A DNA stretch of 64,000 nt from CAIWMF01 sp964402065. GTDB taxonomy: Bacteria > Verrucomicrobiota > Verrucomicrobiia > Chthoniobacterales > UBA6821. The stretch spans positions 107,396 through 171,395 of the forward strand of contig CAYOAN010000006.1 in NCBI GenBank assembly GCA_964402065.1, in the 5' to 3' direction. How positions within the stretch are numbered: the first letter of the stretch is position 1; each line of letters starts with the position of its first letter. The translations under genes were made by a program, and so were the position numbers. Positions 1 through 7,727 of this stretch are shown one piece after another. Under the pieces are notes generated by a model, which did not search any database, was not told the DNA's origin, and saw nothing but the letters and a program-made list of their open reading frames with translations.

Positions 1-1716
1 CCAGCAATAGGAGGTTCTGCGAAGGGACATATTGTACGCGAAATTGATGCTCTTGGTGGAGTTATGGGGATCAATGCAGACGCTACAGGAATTCAATTTC
101 GAATGCTCAATGCTAACAAAGGTCCTAGTATTAGAGCTCCTCGAGCTCAATGTGACAAGAAGTCTTATCAATTTAGGTTAAAGGCTATTTTGGAAAAAAC
201 TCCTTTCCTAACAATAACCCAAGCTAACGTAGCTAAGTTTTTGATAAAGGATGATGAAGTCATCGGTGTAGAAACGACGTTTGGAATTAGATATCATGCG
301 CCAGCTGTTGTTCTAACAACAGGAACTTTTATGAGAGGGCTGATTCACGTTGGAAAAAAAACACAAGTTGGAGGAAGAATGGCTGATAGCGCTTCTACTA
401 TTAGCGAAAGTATTGAATATTTAGGTTTCAAGTTGGGGCGTTTTAAAACAGGAACTCCCTGCAGGCTGTTAGAAAAATCTATTAACTTTTTAGCTTGTGA
501 ACGCCAAGATGGAGATGAAAAGCCTTCCCCTTTCTCTTATATTAGAGAAACTATTACTCCAGAAGTAGGAGAGATTCATACACTCAACTATTATAAAAAT
601 GGATTATTCCACGTGGAACAGATACCGTGTTGGCTAACGTACACCAATGATGAAACACACAAAATAATTGAGGATAATATTCATCGATCCCCTCTTTATT
701 CTGGAATGATAGAGGGAGTGGGACCTCGCTACTGTCCTTCTATTGAAGATAAAGTTGTCAAATTTTCAGAAAAAGAAAGGCATCAAATTTTTTTAGAGCC
801 AGAAGGCCGACACACAGGAGAGATTTATGTTAATGGCCTCTCAACAAGCCTTCCATTTGAAATTCAATATGAATTTATCAGATCTATTGCTGGTCTTGAA
901 AAAGCAGAAATTCTTCGCCCGGGATACGCAGTAGAATACGATTATATTTTTCCTAATCAGCTGCACTCTACTCTTGAGACAAAAAAAATTAGTGGTCTCT
1001 ATTTTGCAGGCCAAATTAATGGAACTTCTGGCTATGAAGAAGCTGCTGGCCAAGGGGTAGTTGCAGGAGCTAATGCAGCATTAAAAATTCTTAAAAAAGA
1101 ACCATTAATTTTAGGGAGAGATGAAGCCTATATCGGTGTAATGATAGATGATTTGGTGACACGAGGGACTCCAGAACCTTATCGCATGTTTACGAGTCGT
1201 GCTGAGTATCGACTTCGATTGAGACAAGACAATTGTGATATCAGGTTAACTGGCAAAGCGATAGACCTAGGGTTAGCTTGTAACTACCGCAAAGAAAAAT
1301 ACTTAGAAAAAAAATCATCAATTTCAAGTCTCTTAGAAAAGCTTCCTTCTATGCGCTATGAAGGTATTGTTCTAGAAAATTGGTTGCGCCGGCCCGAAAA
1401 CCATGTAGAACGGCTTCCCTCAGAAATAAGAGAAGGATATTCGCTGGAAGTTTGGTCTTACCTTGAAACAGAACTGAAGTTTGAAGGTTATTTAAAAAGA
1501 GAGAATCTTCAAATAGAGAGGGCTAAAAAGCAAGAAGAGTGGAAGCTTCCAAGTCAAATTGATTACCATGCTATTTCTAGCCTGAGTTCGGAAGCGCGGC
1601 AAAAGTTAACAGAATATATGCCAACTTCGTTGCGACATGCTTCTCGCATTAGTGGTGTTACTCCAGCTGACATAGATGTGCTTACTCTTTGGTTAAAGAG
1701 AAATGAAAAAAAATAA
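1..1716 (+). CDS. mnmG: tRNA uridine-5-carboxymethylaminomethyl modification enzyme MnmG (5' end cut by window)
   Basis: FAD-dependent partner of MnmE in forming cmnm5U/cmnm5s2U at the wobble position of certain tRNAs. The reading frame is open from base 1 and begins with the family motif PAIGG followed by KGHIVREIDALGG, so roughly the first 45 residues, including the FAD GxGxxG motif, lie outside the window. Later family motifs are clear: FRMLN, FKTGTPCRL, GQINGTSGYEEAAGQG, GTPEPYRMFTSRAEYRLR and the C-terminal SRISGVTPADIDVL. About 571 residues are present out of the usual ~620. The ATG at 64 is internal and not the start. Its partner mnmE lies at 54.6-55.9 kb on the other strand, so the pair is unlinked. 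Confidence 0.96.
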   Translation, partial: PAIGGSAKGHIVREIDALGGVMGINADATGIQFRMLNANKGPSIRAPRAQCDKKSYQFRLKAILEKTPFLTITQANVAKFLIKDDEVIGVETTFGIRYHAPAVVLTTGTFMRGLIHVGKKTQVGGRMADSASTISESIEYLGFKLGRFKTGTPCRLLEKSINFLACERQDGDEKPSPFSYIRETITPEVGEIHTLNYYKNGLFHVEQIPCWLTYTNDETHKIIEDNIHRSPLYSGMIEGVGPRYCPSIEDKVVKFSEKERHQIFLEPEGRHTGEIYVNGLSTSLPFEIQYEFIRSIAGLEKAEILRPGYAVEYDYIFPNQLHSTLETKKISGLYFAGQINGTSGYEEAAGQGVVAGANAALKILKKEPLILGRDEAYIGVMIDDLVTRGTPEPYRMFTSRAEYRLRLRQDNCDIRLTGKAIDLGLACNYRKEKYLEKKSSISSLLEKLPSMRYEGIVLENWLRRPENHVERLPSEIREGYSLEVWSYLETELKFEGYLKRENLQIERAKKQEEWKLPSQIDYHAISSLSSEARQKLTEYMPTSLRHASRISGVTPADIDVLTLWLKRNEKK

Positions 1717-1763
1717 CGATTTTTTTTGACGATAAGGCAAAGAAAACGTGATACTGATCAGCT

Positions 1764-3149
1764 ATGGCGATGATTCCTTATGATCTTATTGTAATTGGTG
1801 GTGGCCCTGCGGGCTACGTAGGTGCTATTCGTGCGGCGCAGCTTGGTAAAAAAGTGGCCGTAGTTGAAAAAGAACGTGCGGGTGGTACATGCCTCAATTG
1901 GGGTTGCATTCCTACAAAATCTTTATTGCGAAATGCAGAACTTTATTCGCTTATCAAGAATCATGCAGGGGACTTCGGTTTTGAAATTGGTGGTGTGAAT
2001 TACGACTGGTCTAAAGTCATTGGGCGCTCACGAAAAGTTGCTGATAGACTTGCTGGTGGAATTGAATTTCTTTTTAAAAAAAATAAAGTTGATTATATCG
2101 TTGGTGAAGCAACGGTTCCAAAATCAGGACAGGTCGACGTGATCAAAAAAGATGGCTCTACGACTCAACTTGCAGCTCCAAAAATCCTTATTACGACGGG
2201 CGTTGTTACCCGAGAAATGCCTGGATTCCCAATGAATGGAACTTCAGTTATTGGAAGCCGACAAGCTATGGCTCTTCCAACACAGCCAAAAGAGATCATC
2301 GTTATTGGAGCAGGCGCAATCGGCATTGAATTTGCTTATTTCTTCAATTCTTTTGGGACCAAAGTCACTGTCATAGAAATGATGCCAAATATTCTTCCAA
2401 TTGAAGATACTGAAGTCAGTGCTGCGCTTGAAAAATCTTTGACAAAACAAGGCATCAAAATTTTAACAGAAACAAAAGTTGAAAAAGCAGAAACGACAGC
2501 AACAGGCGTTTCAATTACTGTTTCTGGAAAAAAGAACGAAACCTTAACTGCTGAAATAGCACTTGTTGCTATCGGTGTTACCCCTCTCTTGCCTGGCGGA
2601 ATGGCTTTTAAGCTTGATGCCAAGGGATATCTTTCCGTCAACGAAAAATATGAAACAAGTGTTCCAGGAATTTATGCGGCTGGTGACATCATCGGGCCCC
2701 CATGGCTTGCGCACGTTGCAAGTTGGGAAGCCATTCAAGCTGTTGAAGGAATGTTTGGAAAAAAGAAGCCTCAGCGTCAACGTACGTTCCCAGGATGTAC
2801 TTATTGTCAGCCGCAAGTTGCAAGTGTTGGTTTAACGGAACGTGCTGCTAAAGAAAAAGGCATGTCGATAAAAATTGGGAAGTTCCCCTTCCAAGCAAGC
2901 GGCAAGGCACAGGCAATGGGTGAAACGGATGGTTTTGTAAAATTGATTTTCAATGAACCACACGGAGAAATTGTAGGAGCTCATATCATCGGCAATGAAG
3001 CAACAGAAATGATTGCAGAATTAGGTTTGGCAATCACACTCGAAGCTACGTATGACGATATTGCTAGTACGATTCATGCTCATCCAACTCTCAGCGAAGC
3101 CGTAATGGAGGCCACGGAGGCAGCTCATGGCCACGCCATCCACATCTAG
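1764..3149 (+). CDS. lpd: Dihydrolipoyl dehydrogenase (E3)
   Basis: Flavoprotein that reoxidises dihydrolipoyl groups of 2-oxoacid dehydrogenase complexes with NAD+. The protein has 461 residues, the usual length. It shows the N-terminal FAD motif GGGPAGYVGAIRAAQLG, the redox disulfide GGTCLNWGCIPTKS, a second dinucleotide motif GAGAIGIEF (NAD), the FAD motif YAAGD, and the C-terminal catalytic HAHPTLSEAVMEA with the His-Pro...Glu dyad. It follows mnmG by 47 bp. The rest of the pyruvate dehydrogenase complex (pdhA-pdhB-pdhC) is about 23 kb away on the opposite strand, so this E3 may be shared with other complexes. Confidence 0.96.
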   Translation: MAMIPYDLIVIGGGPAGYVGAIRAAQLGKKVAVVEKERAGGTCLNWGCIPTKSLLRNAELYSLIKNHAGDFGFEIGGVNYDWSKVIGRSRKVADRLAGGIEFLFKKNKVDYIVGEATVPKSGQVDVIKKDGSTTQLAAPKILITTGVVTREMPGFPMNGTSVIGSRQAMALPTQPKEIIVIGAGAIGIEFAYFFNSFGTKVTVIEMMPNILPIEDTEVSAALEKSLTKQGIKILTETKVEKAETTATGVSITVSGKKNETLTAEIALVAIGVTPLLPGGMAFKLDAKGYLSVNEKYETSVPGIYAAGDIIGPPWLAHVASWEAIQAVEGMFGKKKPQRQRTFPGCTYCQPQVASVGLTERAAKEKGMSIKIGKFPFQASGKAQAMGETDGFVKLIFNEPHGEIVGAHIIGNEATEMIAELGLAITLEATYDDIASTIHAHPTLSEAVMEATEAAHGHAIHI

Positions 3150-3168
3150 AAGGATAGCCTCAAACTTT

Positions 3169-3223
3169 ACTGATGAGACAAAGCGCTGTATAGCGTCATT
3201 ATTCCTTGTGCTTTGTCCTCAGT
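3169..3223 (+). terminator. Inverted repeat downstream of lpd
   Basis: ACTGATGAGACAAAG and CTTTGTCCTCAGT form an imperfect stem with a one- to two-base bulge. A small GCGCT/AGCG helix can form in the loop. There is no strong T-tract, so this is a possible terminator or processing hairpin only. Confidence 0.3.
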
Positions 3224-3289
3224 AGCAAATGTTGAATATATTCCTAGGCTTTATGCGGGAATAGGTTCGTAGAAAACTAGATTTTGAAA

Positions 3290-3661
3290 ATGACATCTTC
3301 TAAAAAGCAGATTGATTTTTTGCGCAAACGTGTACTGAGAGAATGGCGTGGACTTCCAAGCGAATCTACTCCTGATAATCAGGTTATTTTTGCAGATGTG
3401 CTGACCAAGGTTGTGACCAAACTAGGTCTTCATACGCGTATCAAGCAGGAAGAAATTGCTGCAACTTGGAGCGAATTAGTGGGTGACTTTTTAGCAGCTC
3501 ATTCTGAGCCGCAGCAGCTTTCGCATGGAATTCTTTCTGTTCGCGTAATTCAGCCAACGATCCGTTATGAATTAGATCGTGTGTGGAAAAAAGAGTTATT
3601 ACAAAAATTACAGTTACGCTTTGGTGCTAAATTAATTCGTGATGTCCGATTTGGGTCATAG
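3290..3661 (+). CDS. DUF721/DciA-like protein
   Basis: Protein of about 123 residues. The C-terminal half (ATWSELVGDFLAAHSEP, then GILSVRV, then a YELDRVWKKELLQKL helix ending in IRDVRF) matches the DUF721 fold. That fold is known from DciA, the loader of replicative helicase DnaB in many bacteria lacking DnaC/DnaI. The N-terminal basic stretch (KKQIDFLRKRVLREWRG) is typical. The start is taken as ATG 3290; an in-frame TTG at 3284 would add two residues. No strong ribosome binding site is visible. It precedes folB by only 5 bp, so the two are probably co-transcribed. Family assignment is fairly firm; the helicase-loading role is inferred from family. Confidence 0.75.
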   Translation: MTSSKKQIDFLRKRVLREWRGLPSESTPDNQVIFADVLTKVVTKLGLHTRIKQEEIAATWSELVGDFLAAHSEPQQLSHGILSVRVIQPTIRYELDRVWKKELLQKLQLRFGAKLIRDVRFGS

Positions 3662-3666
3662 TTTTT

Positions 3667-4017
3667 ATGGAACGAATTATTGAAATTAAAGGGATCCGAG
3701 CGCCAGTATTTATCGGTGTTCCAGCCGAAGAGCGAGCTCAGTTACAAGAACTCTGCTTTGACTTACGATTTGCAGCTTGTCATCAACCTGAATCATTAAA
3801 CGAAGATCTTACTGCTACTGTTGATTATGCCATGGTGAGGCAGAAGCTGATAGAGCTAGTTCAAATGAGGCCTCGGAGTTTGATTGAGACATTAGCGGAT
3901 GAAATTACAGCTGCTTTCCTTCTTGAATTTTCACTGCGATGGATAGAGGTAACAGTTCGCAAATTTATTTTGCCAAATACTGATTATGTTGCTGTGACAG
4001 TCCGGCGTGAAAGCTAG
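3667..4017 (+). CDS. folB: Dihydroneopterin aldolase
   Basis: Folate biosynthesis enzyme that cleaves 7,8-dihydroneopterin to 6-hydroxymethyl-dihydropterin and glycolaldehyde. The protein has 116 residues, normal for the family. Visible motifs are the N-terminal IKGIRAPVFIGVPAEERA (the family's GV..EER/EE segment), VDYAMVRQKL, SLIETLADEI (the substrate-binding Glu region) and VTVRKF, carrying the conserved C-terminal Lys. It starts 5 bp after the DciA-like gene and is followed by a repeat-rich intergenic region with no other folate genes. Confidence 0.9.
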   Translation: MERIIEIKGIRAPVFIGVPAEERAQLQELCFDLRFAACHQPESLNEDLTATVDYAMVRQKLIELVQMRPRSLIETLADEITAAFLLEFSLRWIEVTVRKFILPNTDYVAVTVRRES

Positions 4018-4090
4018 ATAGGATCTTGCATCCAGCCCTCAGTATAAAAAGCGGAAAGAAAAATCATCAAAGTGTTTTCATCTGCTTTTC

Positions 4091-4181
4091 CTATTAGAGC
4101 ATTTAAAAAAAGTCTATAGCTAGGCATTGCGGCGTCACTCCGATGCGCGTCTTCACGAGTATTTCTTAAGCACTGCGAGTC
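4091..4181 (-). repeat. Family B palindromic element, truncated copy
   Basis: The stretch TAGAGCATTTAAAAAAAGTCTATAGC followed by GGCGTCACTCCGATGCGCGTCTTCACGAGTAT (broken here for length) parallels the reverse complement of the copy at 63613-63755. The copy loses its other end where the family-A element begins at about 4183. Confidence 0.6.
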
Positions 4182-4182
4182 T

Positions 4183-4300
4183 ATAGTCAAATTACTTAGA
4201 AATGACAATAAATGGACTTGAGCTTAGTTAGGAACAAGCAGCGGTCTCATCCCATTACGTTATCGTTTAGATAGCGCCGGTCTTCGCCATTTTTATTAAG
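4183..4300 (-). repeat. Family A MITE-like element, copy 1 (partial)
   Basis: Begins with the conserved terminus TAGTCAAATTACTTAGAAA. It continues with CAAGCAGCGGTCTCATCCCA, TTACGTTATCG and CGGTCTTCGCC, the reverse complement of the full copy at 59724-59888. The far end is degenerate. Confidence 0.7.
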
Positions 4301-4458
4301 AGGGCTCTGAAAAATTCAAGTCAGAGTATGCGAAGCAAAGACATGGGCTTGGATAGAGATGCTTGCGAGTAAACACAAAGCCGCTATCAAGTAGAGACTG
4401 TTTTTTTGTTTGGCTTTGTTGCTGAGACTATCACCAGCGGCAAAGCTCCCTAGCCTTT

Positions 4459-4692
4459 TTATTCGCCGTTGTTACCAATAGCCTCTACTGGGCAGCCTTC
4501 CATTGCTTCTTTGCAGAGAGCTTCCTCTTCGGGATTAGAAGGTTGTTTATAAACATAGGAGTGCCCCCCATCATCATTGCGCGTGAAGTTAGCCGGAGCT
4601 GTTTCACGACAAAGATCACAGTCAATGCATTGATCATCGACATAAAATTTTCCTGAAGCATTGTCAGGATATTTGTTTTCAACATCAGCCAT
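4459..4692 (-). CDS. Single-cluster ferredoxin
   Basis: Small acidic electron-transfer protein of 77 residues. It carries CIDCDLC (C-x2-C-x2-C) near residue 20 and a distal C-P in EGCPVEAIG, the ligand set of one [4Fe-4S] cluster. The region between, rich in D/G/Y, resembles ferredoxins of the 4Fe-4S single-cluster type found in many Gram-negatives. It lies 9 bp downstream of the GT9 gene on the same strand and is probably co-transcribed. The redox partner cannot be told from context. Confidence 0.88.
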   Translation of the reverse strand: MADVENKYPDNASGKFYVDDQCIDCDLCRETAPANFTRNDDGGHSYVYKQPSNPEEEALCKEAMEGCPVEAIGNNGE

Positions 4693-4701
4693 AAAGAAGT
4701 T

Positions 4702-5724
4702 CTATAATCTAAAGCCGTTTTGAATGATTTCAATGACTTTTTTTGAAACAATGTTGAAATCAAGATCTGCAAGTGTATCCGTTGGGCTTGTAATGGCGAC
4801 GCTCTTTTTTGAGTGAGGCTGCCAAATCGTCGGATCTACATCACCAAAAAGAGTGACAGTGGGGATGCCAAGGCCTGCGGCGATGTGCATTGCACCACCA
4901 TCAGCTCCAACAACAAGATCACAGGAAGAGAGGGCTGTCATTAAGCTTCGGAGGTCAGGTGTTTTTTTTGCAAGAACTGCAGGAAAGGCTGTTTTAAGCT
5001 GCTCTACGAGCAAGTCATCACCTGGATGTTGAAGAGAATGAGTTGAACCAGGAGACCAAAATAGTCGGATGCGAGCATGAGGCAACAGTGTAAGAATAAG
5101 TTTTTTCCATTGCTCTAAAGGCCATTGTTGTTTGAGGCGGCGTGCTGAAATTTGGAGAGCAATAATAGGTAGTTCTGGAGAGCTTGGAACAAAGAGATTT
5201 TCAGCAACTTTTAATTTTTTTTCCTCATTAGAAAGAAAGAGTGACATTGTTGCAGGGAGTGGTTCTGTGATTCCGAGGGCATGAGCATACGAAAAAACTT
5301 GCAGAACGTGATGTTGCTGCGGAGCAATGGACACTGGTTGATAGTTAGATGGAAGCGAAACATCTTGGGAAGAAGCGCCATAAATTGTGCTAGGCCGAAT
5401 CCAATGAGCAAGGCGCACAGTGCGCTTATTAAAGGTAGGAGAGGCTATAATCAACACATCATAGCGCTCTCTTCGAAGGTGACAAAGAACGAGCGCCTTT
5501 TTCAAGATGGCGAGCGCTTTTTTTCTGAAGCCTGAAACATGCTTAGCTTTTTCATAAAACCACAAACGAGACAGTCGTGGATCGTGGCTCACCAAATCAA
5601 TGTTGTAAGAGTTTCCTAGAAGGTCAATTGTTGCTGCAGGATAAGTCTTGTGCAGTACTTCAATGAGCGGTGTCGTGCAGGCCAAGTCACCAATATTATC
5701 GTTACGAATGATGAGGAACTTCAT
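4702..5724 (-). CDS. Glycosyltransferase family 9 (heptosyltransferase-like)
   Basis: Protein of 340 residues with the ADP-heptose:LPS heptosyltransferase pattern. The N-terminal MKFLIIRNDNIGDLACTTPL is the classic GD(L/A) acceptor-domain start. The C-terminal GADGGAMHIAAGLGIPTVTLFGD followed by W.PH is the nucleotide-sugar binding site. It probably adds heptose or a related sugar to the LPS core, consistent with hldE-gmhB-kdsB elsewhere in the window. Its leader contains family-D CTGTAGCC repeats, and it is transcribed divergently from hemQ. The exact sugar specificity is not readable. Confidence 0.85.
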   Translation of the reverse strand: MKFLIIRNDNIGDLACTTPLIEVLHKTYPAATIDLLGNSYNIDLVSHDPRLSRLWFYEKAKHVSGFRKKALAILKKALVLCHLRRERYDVLIIASPTFNKRTVRLAHWIRPSTIYGASSQDVSLPSNYQPVSIAPQQHHVLQVFSYAHALGITEPLPATMSLFLSNEEKKLKVAENLFVPSSPELPIIALQISARRLKQQWPLEQWKKLILTLLPHARIRLFWSPGSTHSLQHPGDDLLVEQLKTAFPAVLAKKTPDLRSLMTALSSCDLVVGADGGAMHIAAGLGIPTVTLFGDVDPTIWQPHSKKSVAITSPTDTLADLDFNIVSKKVIEIIQNGFRL

Positions 5725-5730
5725 TGCAAG

Positions 5731-5764
5731 GCAGGCTACAAGCTATAGAGAACAGGCTACAGAA
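5731..5764 (-). repeat. Family D leader repeats between GT9 gene and hemQ
   Basis: Read on the minus strand, CTGTAGCCTG, CTATAG and TTGTAGCCTG lie in the 40 bases before the GT9 start codon. They resemble the CTGTAACCT leaders seen before several other genes in this window. Confidence 0.5.
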
Positions 5765-5825
5765 AAAAATAAGTTCTTATAAAATTTTCTTCAGCCTTTC
5801 TTCTTCATTCAGTAGTCTGAGGGAT

Positions 5826-6653
5826 ATGACTCAACAACCTATTCTTCCCACAGAAGGACGTCATGCCCTTCATCTTTTTTTTCGAGTTGATCAAACAGTT
5901 TGGTCTTACCTTGATCAAGAAGAACAACAGGCAAGGCTTGCTGCCTTAGAGGCCCTTTTGAACGAGGTTCGTAGCCTTCCTGATACACAGCTTTTGAGTT
6001 TTAGCATGGTAACACCAAAAGCAGATATTGGATTCATGATGATGACGCCTGACTTGCAGCAGCTCGATGGTGCTGCAAAAAAACTAGAGCGCGTACTTGG
6101 TGAGGGAGTTTTAGTACCTTCTTTTTCGTGGCTCTCGATGACAGAGCGGAGCGAGTATGGGATGAGTGATGAAGAATATGCTGCAAAATTAGAGCGCGAA
6201 GAAAATCTTTCTCCTGCAATGCCTGGCTTCGAACCTAAGATGCAAGCCTTTCGAGAGCGAGTTGAAAAATATGTTGAGGAACGTCTCTATCCAGAACTAC
6301 CGACAGCCAGTGACTTTCCAGTGTTTTGTTTTTATCCGATGTCCAAGCGTCGTAACCCAGATCAAAACTGGTATGCACTGCCACTTGATGTCCGGAAAAA
6401 GTTAATGCATGGACATGCGCTTGTAGGACGGCGCTATGCAGGACGAGTCCGGCAATTTATCACAGGATCAACGGGGCTTGACGATCAAGAATGGGGCGTT
6501 TCTCTTTTTGCAAAGACGACAAACTCGATCAAAGAAATTGTTTATGAAATGCGCTTCGATGAAGTGAGTGTTAAGTATGCAGAGTTTGGCGAATTTTTCA
6601 TTGGCATTCAAATGACTCCAGAGGATCTTGCAGAGCGGCTAGGGCTGAAATGA
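5826..6653 (+). CDS. hemQ: HemQ / chlorite dismutase-like coproheme decarboxylase
   Basis: Last step of the coproporphyrin-dependent heme pathway: H2O2-dependent decarboxylation of coproheme to heme b. The 275-residue protein has the HemQ signature block YPMSKRR, NWYALP (catalytic Tyr), RKKLMHGHALVGRRYAG (heme-ligand His region), ITGSTGLDDQEWGVSLF, and a C-terminal FGEFFIG. The track start at 5724 would add 34 residues encoded by the leader repeats, which look non-coding. ATG 5826, two bases after GAGGG, fits the family start better. HemQ belongs to the monoderm-style branch but also occurs in some diderms, including PVC members. A family-B element follows immediately. Confidence 0.88.
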   Translation: MTQQPILPTEGRHALHLFFRVDQTVWSYLDQEEQQARLAALEALLNEVRSLPDTQLLSFSMVTPKADIGFMMMTPDLQQLDGAAKKLERVLGEGVLVPSFSWLSMTERSEYGMSDEEYAAKLEREENLSPAMPGFEPKMQAFRERVEKYVEERLYPELPTASDFPVFCFYPMSKRRNPDQNWYALPLDVRKKLMHGHALVGRRYAGRVRQFITGSTGLDDQEWGVSLFAKTTNSIKEIVYEMRFDEVSVKYAEFGEFFIGIQMTPEDLAERLGLK

Positions 6654-6665
6654 AGTTAAAGGAGG

Positions 6666-6807
6666 TCTAGAACATTTCAAAAATATTATAGCCGATGTAG
6701 TGCCCGGAACGAGGAGCGCAAAAACGGAGTGTATATCTCATACTTGAAGTTTTGAGCGCCGGAGTGAGACTGCAATACGCGGCTATAGAATTTTTGAAAA
6801 CGCTCTA
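6666..6807. repeat. Family B palindromic element, intact copy
   Basis: About 142 bp with imperfect inverted termini. The left arm is CTAGAACATTTCAAAAAT, then ATTATAGCCG; the right arm is CGGCTATAGAATTTTTGAAA, then ACGCTCTA. The core contains GGAACGAGGAGCGC, GGAGTGTATAT and GCGCCGGAGTGAG. The final CTA is the reverse complement of the ispE stop codon, so the element borders the gene exactly. Confidence 0.75.
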
Positions 6808-7644
6808 AGCAAAATAGGTTTCTTTCACCCAAAAGTAGGGCCCAAATTCAACTGCAATCCTTTTTTGAAGTGCAGAGATTTTTTCCTTGCTGATGTCCCC
6901 TTTCAAAGCAGCCACCATGGTAGAACCTGAGCCAGTCATCCAGGCAGTAGCGACTTCAGATTGTTGCTTCAGCCACGATTTTAACATGGGAAGCTGCAAA
7001 TATTTTTTGAAGATAGGGGGCTCAAGATCATTGAATATGGCAATGCTATCAAGGTTAGTTGGTTTTGCTTCTAGTCTACTTTGAGCCTCCAGCATGCTGT
7101 AGGCTTCCGCTGAAGCAATCGGAAAGGGAGGCTTGATTAAAAGTAATTTCCAATGAGGGAGTGAAATAGTTTCTCCTAATAATTCTCCACGTCCTCGGCA
7201 CCATCTCGGTTTGGGGTCGAGGAAAAAGGGAACGTCTGAGCCAAGCGATGTTGCAAGTTGATGAAGTTCTTCAAAACAAAGTGGCTCTTCGAAAAGCGCG
7301 TTCATGCCCCGCAGAATAGTGGCAGCATCGCTACTTCCGCCGCCGAGGCCTGCGCCATGTGGAATTTTTTTTAATAGCGTGATCGTTATTGGGTCGAGCA
7401 GACCGCTAGCTTCTTGAAAAGCCTTTGCAGCTTTAATGCAGAGGTTATCGTCGCCTGTTGGGAGCGAGGGATCATTACAAAAAAAGGTGATGTTTCCAGG
7501 GGCATGACCGTGCGTATGTAGGAGTTCTATTTCATCAGCAAGTGCAAGGGGGGCCATGAGGGTTTCAATTTCATGGTATCCATCTTCTCGCTTGCCGAGA
7601 AGGCGCAGCGAGAGATTGATCTTAGCGGGAGCGATGAAATTCAT
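6805..7644 (-). CDS. ispE: 4-diphosphocytidyl-2-C-methyl-D-erythritol kinase
   Basis: GHMP kinase of the MEP isoprenoid pathway that phosphorylates CDP-ME. The 279-residue protein starts MNFIAPAKINLSLRLLGKR (family N terminus APAKINL.L), followed by DGYHEIETLM. The ATP loop PHGAGLGGGSSDAATIL and the late TGSGSTMVAAL motif are present. A longer frame back to 7728 would add 28 atypical residues and overlap the next gene, so the internal ATG at 7644 is chosen. The TAG stop falls in the terminus of a family-B repeat, so the element may have redefined the 3' end; the C terminus (WVKETYFA) is nevertheless normal in length. Confidence 0.92.
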   Translation of the reverse strand: MNFIAPAKINLSLRLLGKREDGYHEIETLMAPLALADEIELLHTHGHAPGNITFFCNDPSLPTGDDNLCIKAAKAFQEASGLLDPITITLLKKIPHGAGLGGGSSDAATILRGMNALFEEPLCFEELHQLATSLGSDVPFFLDPKPRWCRGRGELLGETISLPHWKLLLIKPPFPIASAEAYSMLEAQSRLEAKPTNLDSIAIFNDLEPPIFKKYLQLPMLKSWLKQQSEVATAWMTGSGSTMVAALKGDISKEKISALQKRIAVEFGPYFWVKETYFA

Positions 7645-7727
7645 AAAAATTAGTTTGAACGAAGGAGCGTTTAAATTGTCAAATCTAGCAGGGAGAAAAA
7701 TCACGATCAAGATAGAGTCAGATAGCA

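Larger units (their letters stand above)
4018..4458. other. Gene-free repeat-rich intergenic region
   Basis: These 441 bases between folB and the convergent ferredoxin gene hold no supported gene. They contain a truncated family-B element (about 4091-4181) directly abutted by a family-A element (4183 to about 4300), both in minus orientation. The remaining ~150 bases show nothing I recognise. Confidence 0.7.
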
